A stretch of DNA of 48,298 bases from a bacterium (GTDB taxonomy: Bacteria > Armatimonadota > Zipacnadia > Zipacnadales > UBA11051). The translations under genes and the position numbers were made by a program. Below are positions 24,579-33,231 of the stretch, piece after piece. How positions within the stretch are numbered: position 1 is the stretch's first letter; each line of letters begins with the position of its first letter. The stretch spans positions 1-48,298 of the forward strand of contig JAJFUB010000068.1 of the NCBI GenBank assembly GCA_021372615.1, read 5' to 3'. The notes below the pieces were generated by a model. The model saw nothing but the letters and a program-made list of their open reading frames with translations. It ran no database searches and had not been told where the DNA came from.

Positions 24579-25595
24579 ATGATTCACGTGAGCGCACCCG
24601 GACGGGGCGGCATCATCGGCAACCCGTCCGACATCTACGGCGGCACGGTCGTCTCCTGCGCCATCACCGAGCGCGCGGAGGCCGTCGTCTCCTCCAGCCC
24701 CCGCCTGATCTTCGACATCTACGGTCACTTCGCCGTGATCGAGGCGGCGGCACAGCTAGAGTTCGACCCGGAATTGCACTACCTGGATGTCGCCAAGGCG
24801 GTCTGGCGCTACCTGCGCCGCTCGGAGTATGCCGAGCGTGGGCTGATTGACCCGAAAGCGACCTTCCACGTGCGCGCGCAAAGCTCCATTCCGCTGCGGG
24901 CCGGCTGCGCCGGCTCCACGGCGATGCTGGTGTGCATCCTGGCGGGGGTGCTGACCCACCTGGAGGTGCCGTTCGAGCGGCACGAGCTGGCAGAACTGGC
25001 CCGACGCATTGAGCGGCACGAGTTGGGCGTGCACTGCGGCTACCAGGACCACTACATGATCATCTTCGGGGGCTGCAACTGCGTGGATCTGCGCGACAAA
25101 GAGGACCACGGCGAGGGCCCTCAAGCGCCCTATGCCACCGTCGAGCCCTTGACCGACGACGTGGACAAGCTCCCCTTCATCCTGGCCAACACCGGCGTGC
25201 AGCGCCACTCGGGCGCCTTCCACGCCGAGCCGCGCCGTCACTGGGAGAACGGCGACCAGCTGCGCATTGACGGCTTTGCCCGCATGGGCGAGTTGGGGCG
25301 GCTGGGCAAGAAGGCCCTGTTGTGTCAGGATTGGCGCCATCTGGGCGAGCTCATGAACGAGAACCACGCCCTGTCATGCGAGTTGACTGGCTGCGGCGAA
25401 GCGAACGAGCGGCTCATCGAGGCCGCGCTGCGACATGGGGCGCTGGGGGCCAAGCTGTCGGGCGCTGGCCGTGGCGGCACCATCATCGCTCTGCACGAGG
25501 ACCCGGACTGGATGGGCGAGCGGCTGTTGGAGGAGGGCGCTGAGCGCCTCATCCGTTTCTCGCCCGGCCCCGGGCTGACTGTCCGCCGGATGTAG
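24579..25595 (+). CDS. GHMP-family sugar kinase
   Basis: A 338-residue small-molecule kinase. The N-terminal motif SAPGRGGIIGNPSDIYGG (5-22) matches the galactokinase/glucuronokinase substrate-binding start. The ATP loop at ~105-116 (IPLRAGCAGSTAM) deviates from the usual PxGxGLGSSAA, with RAGCAGST in its place. LGAKLSGAGRGGTIIAL (~288-304) is motif 3. It should phosphorylate a sugar at C1, supplying a nucleotidyltransferase; the exact sugar is uncertain, with glucuronokinase-like as a guess. It is followed by a GT-B-like gene 47 bases on, and the two probably form an operon. Confidence 0.88.
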   Translation: MIHVSAPGRGGIIGNPSDIYGGTVVSCAITERAEAVVSSSPRLIFDIYGHFAVIEAAAQLEFDPELHYLDVAKAVWRYLRRSEYAERGLIDPKATFHVRAQSSIPLRAGCAGSTAMLVCILAGVLTHLEVPFERHELAELARRIERHELGVHCGYQDHYMIIFGGCNCVDLRDKEDHGEGPQAPYATVEPLTDDVDKLPFILANTGVQRHSGAFHAEPRRHWENGDQLRIDGFARMGELGRLGKKALLCQDWRHLGELMNENHALSCELTGCGEANERLIEAALRHGALGAKLSGAGRGGTIIALHEDPDWMGERLLEEGAERLIRFSPGPGLTVRRM

Positions 25596-25642
25596 CGACC
25601 CACGACCGGGCGCGCGGCGCATGCCCGGCCGCTTCACCACCC

Positions 25643-27433
25643 ATGATTACCTTCCTGGCTCCCGAGGCGCGCGTTCCCCGTCCCGGCAGGGGCGAGCGTC
25701 TCGTCCGCGCCCTGCCTGACCTCATCCACGCCGCCTACTCCCGCCTGCCCGAGCACTCCCAGGCGCGGGAGCGCGTGGTGGAGTTGAACCACCAGTCCCT
25801 GACGATCGCTCGTTCGCTCCGTACGGCTCTGCCCGACGAACTGCACGAGTTCTGGGATGCCTACGCCGGCTGGTTCGCGATGTACTCCGTCGCGCCGCTG
25901 CTGTCCAACATGACCGTGGCCCAGCAGGCCATCGCCGACCTCCCCCCCGACCGGGCAGTGATCCGTGAGAACTGGGCGCGGCGCGGTTGGTGGTCGGGAC
26001 GCGAGGACCTGCAGGCCGCGATGGGCGAGCCGCTGGCGGCGGCCGGCTGGCGCGTGCAACTGCACCCCGGCGCGGCGCTGCGGTACCTGCGGCACGCTGT
26101 GGTGCAGCATCAGGCCGGGGAACAGGGCGAGCGCGAGCTGCTCGAGCTGGCCCGCGCCCAGCGTCAGGCCCCTTCGCCCAGCACGGCCCCCTGCGACATG
26201 CTCTGGCTATCGGTCGGCGCCTCGGCCGTGGACCTCATCACTGCGCTGACCCCTCCCCTGGAGCGCCAGGGGCTGTCGGGCGCCATCGTGGACTTCGACT
26301 ACTTCGGCTCGCGCCAGGCTCTGGAGCGCGCCGCCACACCCCATGTCCCCCTCGCGGCGCTCCTGCGGCCGGACGACTTCAGCGATGCGCGCGGCTGGCG
26401 CTTCGTGACGGAGGTCGGCTGGGAGAGCATCGAGCGGGCGTTGCCCCCTGTGCCGGGCTTCACTCCCGGCCAGCAGGCGGCCCTAGCCCGGCGGCTGCGC
26501 CTGGTTCTCACCCGCGACGCCCCGGTCTGGCGGCTGCGTAGCCTCGCCTCCCACCGGGCCCTGGAGGCCTACCAGCCCAAGGTCGTGGTCGGCTACCACA
26601 CCTACGGCCCGGTCATGGCGCCCACGATCATCGCCGCCGAGCGCCTGGGGATGCCGCGCCTGTGCCTGCAGCACGGGGTCATCGGCCCGCGCTACCTGGC
26701 GCTGCCCTGCCTGCCGTATGACGAGAAGCTGGTCTTTGGCGACTACGCGCGGGGGATCATGCAGCAAGCCTGCCCGGGCCTGCGGCTGACCGTGACGGGC
26801 CACTCACTCCACGACGCCGGCCAGACCCCGCCCAGGGTCTCGCCGGAAGTCCAGGCCCTCCGCGCCGGCGTCAGTGGCCTCGTGGTGCTCTGCACGCAGT
26901 TCAACGAGCACGTGTACTTCCAACGTCAGAACTGGTGGATGGAGGGCGTTGCGGAGGCCTGCCGCCGTTTGGGAGCGCGCCTGGCCGTCAAGCAGCACCC
27001 CTCCGACACGCCGGTGAACATCCGGCTGTACCGCAAGCTGCTGCGGCCGGGCGACGACAGCGTCGTGCTCATCCCCCACGGCCAGCACCGCCTGGACGAG
27101 CTGCTCGTGGCCTGCGACCTGATGATCACGCGCGACTCCACGGTCGTGTTCGAGGCCAACCTGTTCGACCGGCCGGCGGTGACGATCAACCTGAGCGCCG
27201 ACGACGAGGAACTGCCCTATGCGGCGACCGGCGGGGCGTTGGGCGTGTACCGCTACGAGGACATCGGGACAACCATCGAGGCGGTGCTGCGCGAGGAGAG
27301 CGTGCGGTGGGAGTTGGCAGAGAAGCGGGCCAGCTTCCTGGCCCTACACACCGGCCCGGGCGACGGCCAGGCCACTGCGCGCATCGTGGACATCATCGCC
27401 CAGTGGGCCGACCACCGCCGCCCCAACCGCTGA
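25643..27433 (+). CDS. Probable GT-B-fold glycosyl/glycerophosphate transferase, unassigned
   Basis: A 596-residue cytoplasmic protein. No characterised family is recognised. The C-terminal half contains VVGYHTYGPVMAPTIIAAERLG, LCLQHGVIGPRYLALP, VFGDYARGIMQQ, VKQHPSD and the motif DLMITRDSTVVFEANLFDRP. The pattern 'QHG...d....G......l', followed by 'HP' and 'D....Sst..Ea....P', is shared by capsule-synthesis and CDP-glycerol/poly-sugar transferases. The N-terminal ~200 residues look like a separate helical region. No clear ribosome site precedes the ATG. Its pairing with a GHMP kinase suggests surface-polymer synthesis. It ends 16 bases from the convergent NAGPA gene. Confidence 0.75.
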   Translation: MITFLAPEARVPRPGRGERLVRALPDLIHAAYSRLPEHSQARERVVELNHQSLTIARSLRTALPDELHEFWDAYAGWFAMYSVAPLLSNMTVAQQAIADLPPDRAVIRENWARRGWWSGREDLQAAMGEPLAAAGWRVQLHPGAALRYLRHAVVQHQAGEQGERELLELARAQRQAPSPSTAPCDMLWLSVGASAVDLITALTPPLERQGLSGAIVDFDYFGSRQALERAATPHVPLAALLRPDDFSDARGWRFVTEVGWESIERALPPVPGFTPGQQAALARRLRLVLTRDAPVWRLRSLASHRALEAYQPKVVVGYHTYGPVMAPTIIAAERLGMPRLCLQHGVIGPRYLALPCLPYDEKLVFGDYARGIMQQACPGLRLTVTGHSLHDAGQTPPRVSPEVQALRAGVSGLVVLCTQFNEHVYFQRQNWWMEGVAEACRRLGARLAVKQHPSDTPVNIRLYRKLLRPGDDSVVLIPHGQHRLDELLVACDLMITRDSTVVFEANLFDRPAVTINLSADDEELPYAATGGALGVYRYEDIGTTIEAVLREESVRWELAEKRASFLALHTGPGDGQATARIVDIIAQWADHRRPNR

Positions 27434-27449
27434 CCCCAATCCCCAATCC

Positions 27450-28337
27450 CTAATCATACACCAACAGCACGTTGCTGAGCTTACGCTCGGGCCTGGTCAC
27501 GAACTCCCCGTTGGAGTACAGGGCGCTGGAGGAGCCGCCGTCGAGGTTGGCGGCCTGCTTGCAGTTCAGGCGCAGCATGATGTTCCCGAGCTTGTTGAGG
27601 CTGATCCTGCTCCCCACCGTCACCAGCACCAGCCGGTTGTCCCATGTCAGGCCCAGAGCACTACGGCGGGCGCTGCCGAGGACCGCGCGGTCCCGGAAGC
27701 CCTCGAGGCGCGGGTGCAGCCACAGCTTGCCGTCCCGGACCAGGGTCGGCCCCGTGCAGATGGCGTTGTAGACGCCCTCCCAGCCACGGTGGCGGCCGTA
27801 GGTGCCGCTCTGGTAGCGGAAGGTCAGACGGCCTTTGGCGTCCAGGGAGATCGTGGTGCCCCAGCGCCCGTCATACAGCATCTTGCCGTGGCGCACAATC
27901 GGGCCGGTCGGTGTGCCATTGAGCAGGTGGAAGTACGTGCCGTTGATGGCCACGCGCGGCTGGTAGTGCCGGACGATTCGGTAGAAGTCTTCGAGCGGGA
28001 AGTACCCGCGCGTCGGGTCGGCGTTGGCCGCGAAGCCGGGCACGAACCGCACGTGCTCGGCGCTCAGGTCCACCGTGACGATGTTGACGCCCACCCCGCC
28101 AATGAGCTGCCAGGTGCGCACGACGTGGTCGCTGCGCTGCTCGCGGCTGTTGCGGAAGGGAGGGGGCTTGTAGATCATGGCCGCCTCGACCTGACCGGGG
28201 GCGGACGGCGTGAGCGGAGGGGCGACTACCGGGGTGACTTGAGCCCCCTCTCGGGGCTGGTAGGGTGTGAGGAGCAAGCCCCCGCACAAGACGATGCCTG
28301 TTACGACCAAGATGGTGATGCGCGCCAATCGTTTCAT
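27450..28337 (-). CDS. Membrane-anchored or secreted phosphodiester-glycosidase (NAGPA) domain protein
   Basis: A 295-residue protein. An N-terminal hydrophobic segment (ITILVVTGIVLCGGLLLTP, residues ~8-26) is either a signal or an anchor. From ~90 a DUF2233/NAGPA domain is evident: VTVDLSAEHVRFVPGF, FYRIVRHYQPRVAINGTYFHL, TGPIVRHGKML, ALGLTWDNRLVLVTV and LNCKQAANLDGGSSSALY. Family members hydrolyse GlcNAc-1-phosphodiester bonds or act in spore-wall and exopolysaccharide metabolism. The ribosome site is weak. The first ~50 residues after the anchor are Pro-rich linker. Confidence 0.88.
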   Translation of the reverse strand: MKRLARITILVVTGIVLCGGLLLTPYQPREGAQVTPVVAPPLTPSAPGQVEAAMIYKPPPFRNSREQRSDHVVRTWQLIGGVGVNIVTVDLSAEHVRFVPGFAANADPTRGYFPLEDFYRIVRHYQPRVAINGTYFHLLNGTPTGPIVRHGKMLYDGRWGTTISLDAKGRLTFRYQSGTYGRHRGWEGVYNAICTGPTLVRDGKLWLHPRLEGFRDRAVLGSARRSALGLTWDNRLVLVTVGSRISLNKLGNIMLRLNCKQAANLDGGSSSALYSNGEFVTRPERKLSNVLLVYD

Positions 28338-28549
28338 AGGGCTTCGACCGCTTCCGTGACGTGGGCTACGAAGGTCGCCACACAAAATCCAGATTTACTG
28401 CACTTTCCTCCTTCTATCTATATAGAGTATTCCCTGTCGCCGACCATTCCATGTGCTTTGTGTGACTCTTGAGCAGCCGTTGCGGTGCTCCGTTGACCCC
28501 AGGATCACACTATGGCGGAGTCGGTAGCCAGCACAAGCGGGAGAGTTGC
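28338..28549. other. AT-rich intergenic region between NAGPA and pilin genes
   Basis: A 212-base divergent gap with a locally AT-rich block (ATCTATATAGAGTATT at ~28416-28431) that stands out from the surrounding GC. It probably carries the promoters for both flanking genes, but I could not find a -35/-10 pair with good spacing on either strand. Confidence 0.4.
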
Positions 28550-28723
28550 ATGGTCCGGTGGCTCAGGGACCTTTGGGGGGACGAGATGGGCATGACCAGC
28601 GTTGAGTACTCACTGCTGTTGACGCTGATCGTGGTCGCGCTCCTGGTCACGTGGGAGGGGCTAGGGTGTCATGTGGGCTGGACTGTCTGGCGCGTTGTCG
28701 GCCGTCTGCCCTTCGCCCGATAG
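28550..28723 (+). CDS. Orphan type IVb (Flp) pilin
   Basis: A 57-residue prepilin. It has a short leader ending DEMG, a predicted prepilin-peptidase cut between Gly14 and Met15, then MTSVEY with Glu at +5 and Tyr at +6, and a hydrophobic helix (SLLLTLIVVALLV). These are the defining marks of Flp/Fap pilins, which form adhesive Tad pili. GGGAGAG precedes the ATG. No tad assembly gene (cpaF, tadB, tadC, rcpA) lies nearby. The segment after the helix (GLGCHVGWTVWRVVGRLPFAR) is Trp- and Arg-rich, unlike the usual short ending. Confidence 0.82.
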   Translation: MVRWLRDLWGDEMGMTSVEYSLLLTLIVVALLVTWEGLGCHVGWTVWRVVGRLPFAR

Positions 28724-28760
28724 ACGTTTTGACGACCGCCGCGACGTGGCAGCACCGACC

Positions 28761-29894
28761 TCACGAGAACTCCGCGATGGCCTTCTTGGCGAGTTCGGAG
28801 GCGTCGGGCCGCTTGCCGGTGGCAGCCTTCTGCAGCAGCGCCATCCCCTCGGCCTTCTTGCCCGTCTTCACCAGCGTCCAGCCCATGTGGTACTGGACTA
28901 TCTCGTTGGTCGGCCAGACCTTGTAGACCCCCTGCAGCACCCTGAGGCCCTCGGCGTAATTGCCATCGCGCACCAGGGCCCATCCCAGGGTGTCAATCAC
29001 CGCAGGGTTCTTGGGGGCCATGGAGGCCGCCTTGCGCGCCCATGCCACCGCGGTGCCGGTGTCCTGGCCGCGGTCGGCCAGCAGCAGCGCGATGTTGTTG
29101 GCCGAGGGCAGGTTGCCAGGGTTGATGATGAGGGCTTCGCGGTAGTGGGTGATCGCCTCATCCTCGAGCCCCGCCTGGTGCAGAGCGCTGGCGGCCATGA
29201 ACTGCATCTCGTCGGAGTCGGGTGCCAGCTTCGCCACCTCGCGCGCCTGAGGTCCTACCTGGTCCTTCCTCCCGCCGAAGAGCAGCATCTGCGTGTAGGC
29301 GGCGCGGATGCGGACGTTCTTGGGCGATAGCCGCACTGCCCTCCGGTACTGCTTGTCGGCGTCGTCAAACCGCTTCAGGATGGTCAGGGTGTCGGCGTAG
29401 GCCCAGACCACGTCAGGGTCCTTGCCGTGGCGCTTGACCGCGGCCGCGAGCAGCGGCTCGGCCTCCGGGGCGCGCTTCTGCACCATCAACACCCGCGCCA
29501 GCAGCTCGATGGCCTGGGGGTTGTTCTGATCGCGCTGCAACACCCGGCGGACCAGTGGCTCGGCCTGGTCGGCCTTGCCCTCCTCCATCAGGGTCCGACT
29601 CAGCAGCAGCGCGGAGGGAGCGTACGTCGGGTCGAGGCTAACCGCCTTCTCGAGGGTCTGGCGTGCCTGTTGGCGCTGCCTCATGGCCGCGTAGGCGCGC
29701 GCTAACAGGTCGTAGTTCGCGGCCGTAGGATCGGCCTTGACCCGGTCCCGCGCCCGAGCCAGCGCCTCGGCCGCGCCATAGCGCGCCACGTCGGCGTCCA
29801 CCCGGGCCTGCGGGGCGGACTGCTGCCGACGGCCGCAGCCGCAGGACAGCAGCACGGCAACAATCAGGATGGAAGCGGCAATGGGTCGCCTCAT
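28761..29894 (-). CDS. TPR-repeat lipoprotein
   Basis: A 377-residue protein with a lipoprotein-type signal (MRRPIAASILIVAVLLSCGC, lipid-modified Cys at ~18). About eight to nine tetratricopeptide repeats follow from ~45 to the end, recognisable by spaced W/L-G-Y-A-F-A-P residues (for example AYAAMRQRQQARQTLEKAVSL and TLGWALVRDGNYAEGLRVL). TPR lipoproteins act as scaffolds at the cell envelope, for example in secretion, pilus or cell-wall complexes. It is convergent with the Flp pilin gene, so a pilus role is possible but unproven. A TACAAT box ~50 bases upstream may be its -10, without a good -35. Confidence 0.88.
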   Translation of the reverse strand: MRRPIAASILIVAVLLSCGCGRRQQSAPQARVDADVARYGAAEALARARDRVKADPTAANYDLLARAYAAMRQRQQARQTLEKAVSLDPTYAPSALLLSRTLMEEGKADQAEPLVRRVLQRDQNNPQAIELLARVLMVQKRAPEAEPLLAAAVKRHGKDPDVVWAYADTLTILKRFDDADKQYRRAVRLSPKNVRIRAAYTQMLLFGGRKDQVGPQAREVAKLAPDSDEMQFMAASALHQAGLEDEAITHYREALIINPGNLPSANNIALLLADRGQDTGTAVAWARKAASMAPKNPAVIDTLGWALVRDGNYAEGLRVLQGVYKVWPTNEIVQYHMGWTLVKTGKKAEGMALLQKAATGKRPDASELAKKAIAEFS

Positions 29895-29991
29895 GGCAGC
29901 GCCTGCCTCGGTGCGGATGTCTCGGCGGTCATTGTACCATTTGGCGGCCTCGGGTGGAAGACCTGCTGTCGCGACCCCGCGGGGAGAGGCC

Positions 29992-30092
29992 GGTACGCCC
30001 GACACTCCTGTCGGGCGACCTTGGTGTGCCCGACAAGAGTGTCGGGCGTACCCGGCGTACCCGACCTGCCCGACAAGAGTGTCGGGCGTACC
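29992..30092. repeat. Three copies of a 25-bp palindromic repeat
   Basis: One copy (29992-30016, GGTACGCCCGACACTCCTGT...) and two in the opposite orientation (30028-30052 and 30068-30092, GCCCGACAAGAGTGTCGGGC...) lie upstream of the TPR gene and downstream of pnp. Each is a hairpin around TGTCGGGC/GCCCGACA, and the first can also pair with either of the others. No gene is present in this 272-base gap. Confidence 0.85.
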
Positions 30093-30123
30093 GCGCAGCG
30101 GGCGGTCCCCGATCCCCAAGAAA

Positions 30124-30152
30124 CACAGGCCCCCTCACCGAGGGGGCCTGTG
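30124..30152 (-). terminator. Intrinsic terminator of pnp
   Basis: A perfect 12-bp stem (CACAGGCCCCCT/AGGGGGCCTGTG) with a five-base loop lies 14 bases after the pnp stop. A short U-rich run (UUUCUU) follows on the minus strand. Confidence 0.8.
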
Positions 30153-30166
30153 CTGGGTTGCTGGGC

Positions 30167-32464
30167 TTAGTCCCGCTTCTTGCGGAAGTACGGCTTGGGC
30201 CGGCCGCTGTCGCCCGACTCGTCGGCGCGGGCCTCCGGGCGTCCGCCCCCTCCGCCACTCCCGCCGCCACCGGGGCGTCCCCCGCCACCGCCGCCGGGCC
30301 TGCCGCCGCTCGATCGTCCGCCGCCGCCGCCACGCGAGCCGCCACGGTCGCGGCTCGGACCGCGATCCGGTCGCTCTTCGTAGCCCTCAGGCTTGGGGAG
30401 CAGCTCCTTGCGGCTCAGGCGGATCTTGCCCTCCGGGTCCACCTCGATGACCTTCACCTGCATCTTGTCACCGACGCGCGCCACGTCTTCGGTCTTGCCG
30501 ACGCGGTCCCACGACAGGTGGGAGATGTGCACCAGGCCCTCACGGCCGGGCAGCAGCTCGACGAAAGCGCCAAAGTCGGTCGTGCTGGTGACGGTGCCGT
30601 CGAAGACCTCCCCCACCTCCACGGTGCGGGTCAGGTCGTAGATGGCCTGCCGGGCGGCCTCCACGCCGTCGGGGTTGGTGCCGAAGATCAGCACCGTGCC
30701 ATCGTCTTCCACGTCAATGTTGACCTCGTACTCTTCCTGCATGCGGCGGATGTTCTTGCCGCCGGGGCCGATGATGAGGCCGATCTGCTCGCGGTTGATG
30801 CTGATGGAGACCATGCGTGGGGCGTAGCGGGACAGCTCCGGCCGCGGATACGGGATGGCCTCGGCCATGACGTCCAGCACCTGCAGGCGCGCCTCGCGGG
30901 CCAGTTGCAGCCCCTCGGCCAGTACGTCTACCGACACGCCCTGGGTCTTGGTGTCCATCTGAACACAGTTGACGCCCTGGCGGGTGCCGGCGATCTTCAG
31001 GTCCATGCCGCCCATGAAGTCCTCGATGGCTTCGAGGTCCACCAGCAGCTTGGGCGACGCTGCATCCTCGATCATGCCGATGGAGATGCCCGCCACCGGC
31101 GCCTTGATCGGCACACCGGCGTCCATCAGGGCCAGGGTCGAGCCGCAGACGGCCGCCATGGAGGTTGAAGCATTGGCCTGCAGGACCTCGGAGACCAACC
31201 GCACGGTGTAGGGGAATTCCTCTTCAGGGGGCAGGACGCGCTCGAGGGCCTTCTTGGCCAGGAAGCCGTGCCCGATCTCGCGGCGGCCGGTGGAACGCAG
31301 GCCGCGCACCTCGCCCGTGGAGAAGGGCGGGAAGTTGTAGTGGTGCATGAACCGCTTGTACTCTTCTTCTTCCAGCGTCCGCACCAGCTTCTGGTCGCTG
31401 ACAGCGCCCAGGGTCGTGATGGTCAGCACCTGGGTGACGCCGCGGTTGAACAGGCCGGAGCCATGGACGCGGGGGAGCAGGCCGACTTCGGCGGAGATGG
31501 GCCGGATCTCGTTCAGACCGCGCCCGTCCGCCCGCCGGTTCTCCTGGAGCGCGAGCTGCTTGAGGAAGGCCTTGATGACCATCTCGAAGGCCTCGTCCAG
31601 GTCCGGCTCCATCTTCTCGAACTGCTCGCCGTACTCGGCGACGATCTCCTTCTTGAGCGCGGTCAGGCCCGCCTGGCGATCCAGCTTGTCGGCGTCGAGC
31701 ACGACATCGTGGATGCGCGTGGCGTACTTGTCGCGGACCAGCTCGACGATCTCGGCGCGCGGCTCCCAGATGAACATGTCCGCCTTGGGCTTGCCGGCCT
31801 TCTGGCGCAGCTCATCCATGGCTGCTCGCACCGGCACACAGGCCTCTTCGGCCAGGCGCAGCGCCTCGACGCAGATGTCCTCGCCGATCTGGGCGCCGTC
31901 CATCTCGATCTGCACGATGCCCTGCGGCCCGGCGGCGATGACGACATCCAGCTCGGCTTCCGCGAGCTGCTCGAAGCTCGGGTTGACGATGAACTCGCCG
32001 TTCAGGCGCGCCACGCGGGCAGCCGCCAGCGGCCCGTCGAAGGGCACGCTGGACAGATGCACCGCGGTCGCCCCGGCGATCATCGCGACGATGTCGGTGA
32101 TGTTGTCGTTCTCGGCGGACAGGGGGGTGATGATGACCTGCACATCATGCCGCAGCCCGTGGGGGAGCAGCGGCCGGATGGGCCGGTCAATCTTGCGGGA
32201 GATGAGGATGGCTTCCTCGGAGGGACGACCCTCGCGCTTGAAGAACCCGCCGGGGATGCGTCCCACGGCGTACATCTTCTCTTCGAAGTCCACCCGCAAC
32301 GGGAGGAAGTTGGCCTCGATGGGGTCGGGAGTGACGCCGCAAGTGGCCAGCACGACGGTCTCGCCGTAGCTCACCACCACGGATGCGTTGGCCAGTTGGG
32401 CCAGCTTGCCGGTCTGGAACTTCAGTGGACGACCGGCGAAATCCACTTCGACTTCATGGATCAA
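30167..32464 (-). CDS. pnp: Polyribonucleotide nucleotidyltransferase (PNPase)
   Basis: A 765-residue 3'-5' exoribonuclease of the RNA degradosome. Two RNase PH domains (~1-215 and ~305-540) flank an all-helical linker. A KH domain ([19 protein letters not shown], ~555-575) and an S1 domain ([20 protein letters not shown], ~615-685) follow. The two catalytic Asp of the second PH domain are kept six apart in [15 protein letters not shown], but the residues between them differ from the usual EDHxGDMD. The last ~76 residues are an Arg/Gly-rich tail ([10 protein letters not shown]...), likely RNA-binding and disordered. The start is a TTG eight bases after GGAGG. It follows rpsO, as in many bacteria. 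Confidence 0.97.
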   Translation of the reverse strand: MIHEVEVDFAGRPLKFQTGKLAQLANASVVVSYGETVVLATCGVTPDPIEANFLPLRVDFEEKMYAVGRIPGGFFKREGRPSEEAILISRKIDRPIRPLLPHGLRHDVQVIITPLSAENDNITDIVAMIAGATAVHLSSVPFDGPLAAARVARLNGEFIVNPSFEQLAEAELDVVIAAGPQGIVQIEMDGAQIGEDICVEALRLAEEACVPVRAAMDELRQKAGKPKADMFIWEPRAEIVELVRDKYATRIHDVVLDADKLDRQAGLTALKKEIVAEYGEQFEKMEPDLDEAFEMVIKAFLKQLALQENRRADGRGLNEIRPISAEVGLLPRVHGSGLFNRGVTQVLTITTLGAVSDQKLVRTLEEEEYKRFMHHYNFPPFSTGEVRGLRSTGRREIGHGFLAKKALERVLPPEEEFPYTVRLVSEVLQANASTSMAAVCGSTLALMDAGVPIKAPVAGISIGMIEDAASPKLLVDLEAIEDFMGGMDLKIAGTRQGVNCVQMDTKTQGVSVDVLAEGLQLAREARLQVLDVMAEAIPYPRPELSRYAPRMVSISINREQIGLIIGPGGKNIRRMQEEYEVNIDVEDDGTVLIFGTNPDGVEAARQAIYDLTRTVEVGEVFDGTVTSTTDFGAFVELLPGREGLVHISHLSWDRVGKTEDVARVGDKMQVKVIEVDPEGKIRLSRKELLPKPEGYEERPDRGPSRDRGGSRGGGGGRSSGGRPGGGGGGRPGGGGSGGGGGRPEARADESGDSGRPKPYFRKKRD

Positions 32465-32482
32465 GAGGGTTGCCTCCTAGTG

Positions 32483-32614
32483 CGGACGAGGAGGCGGAGG
32501 GAAGACACCGATGAATGATGAACGATGAAGGATGAGCGGGGACCCCGAAATGGCGGCTCCCACTCATCATTCATAATTCATCATCCACCGCTCTCCGTCT
32601 TCCACCTCGTCCGG
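32483..32614. repeat. Long imperfect palindrome between rpsO and pnp
   Basis: A left arm (32483-32540, containing CCGATGAATGATGAACGATG) and a right arm (32556-32614, containing CATCATTCATAATTCATCAT) are largely reverse complements across ~57 bases, with a short centre. The left arm shares 16 identical bases with 1291-1306. If transcribed from rpsO into pnp it would form one long duplex. Confidence 0.75.
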
Positions 32615-32664
32615 ATGTGTGTGTACTGACTGCCCCGGGGCGAAAGCCCTCAGGGCAAAACGCA

Positions 32665-32697
32665 CAGGCTACGCCCCCCTAGCAGGGGCGTAGCCTG
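32665..32697 (-). terminator. Intrinsic terminator of rpsO
   Basis: A perfect 13-bp stem (CAGGCTACGCCCC and its complement) with a seven-base loop lies 37 bases after the rpsO stop, followed by UGCGUUUU on the minus strand. Read-through would be needed for pnp to use the rpsO promoter. Confidence 0.85.
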
Positions 32698-32733
32698 AAA
32701 ACCGACTGGGTGCGTGTCGCCATCGTCCGTCCA

Positions 32734-33000
32734 CTATCTCCGCAGCCCCAACTCGCCGAGCAGAGCCCGGTAGCGGTCAATGTCCTTGTTCCGCAGGTAG
32801 TTGAGCAGACGGCGGCGCTGGCCGACGAGCTTGAGCAGCCCGCGGCGCGAGTGATGGTCCTTCTTGTGCTGCTGCAGGTGCTGGGTGAGGTACTCGATCC
32901 GTCCGGAGAGCAGTGCAATCTGCACGGCCGGCGAACCGGTATCCCCTTCCTTGGTGGCGAACTTGCTGATGATCTCCTGCTTGTCCTGCTTGTCCAACAT
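32734..33000 (-). CDS. rpsO: 30S ribosomal protein S15
   Basis: The 88-residue S15 protein, of standard length. It binds the central domain of 16S rRNA and helps form a bridge to the 50S subunit. Hallmarks are [24 protein letters not shown] (residues 18-41), [22 protein letters not shown] and [22 protein letters not shown]. The start is the ATG preceded by AAGGGG. Its promoter lies ~180 bases upstream, giving a long leader that might allow the autoregulation known for S15 in other bacteria. Confidence 0.98.
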   Translation of the reverse strand: MLDKQDKQEIISKFATKEGDTGSPAVQIALLSGRIEYLTQHLQQHKKDHHSRRGLLKLVGQRRRLLNYLRNKDIDRYRALLGELGLRR

Positions 33001-33041
33001 CGAAGGTATGCCCCTTCCCATGTCGAGCCGTCGCGTGGACA

Positions 33042-33058
33042 GGCGTGTCCCCACGCCC
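33042..33058. repeat. Hairpin repeat in the rpsO leader
   Basis: GGCGTG-TCCC-CACGCC with an extra pair resembles the hairpin at 46368-46389 (GCGGGCGTGTCCTCACGCCCGC). It lies in the untranslated leader between the rpsO promoter and its ATG. Confidence 0.5.
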
Positions 33059-33178
33059 GCAACGCGGCTCGTGCCGCAGCGCTTGGATTGGCAACGCCCC
33101 AAGGCGTCCACCTGACCGCCAGCCGGGGCAGCGCCGGGACGGCGACTGTCTCAGCCGGGGTAGCAGAGCGACGTTGTT

Positions 33179-33207
33179 AGTATATCACAGGGCACAGAGG
33201 GTGTAAA
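33179..33207 (-). promoter_or_regulatory. Sigma70-type promoter of rpsO
   Basis: On the minus strand, TTTACA and TATACT are spaced by 17 bases. Transcription starts near 33172, leaving a leader of about 170 bases before rpsO. The sequence is locally AT-rich. Confidence 0.75.
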
Positions 33208-33231
33208 GGTGGGGCACAACGCATGCTGGCT

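Noticed and set aside
28469-28549. Upstream extension of the pilin gene to 84 residues
   Set aside because: The ATG at 28550 has a GGGAGAG site and yields a standard short prepilin leader; the extension does not.
29992-30092. CRISPR array
   Set aside because: Three units in mixed orientation, each self-complementary, with ~11-15 base gaps rather than spacers; no cas genes.
31268-32518. Long plus-strand frames opposite pnp
   Set aside because: They are shadows of a well-recognised PNPase gene; no motif or ribosome site supports them.
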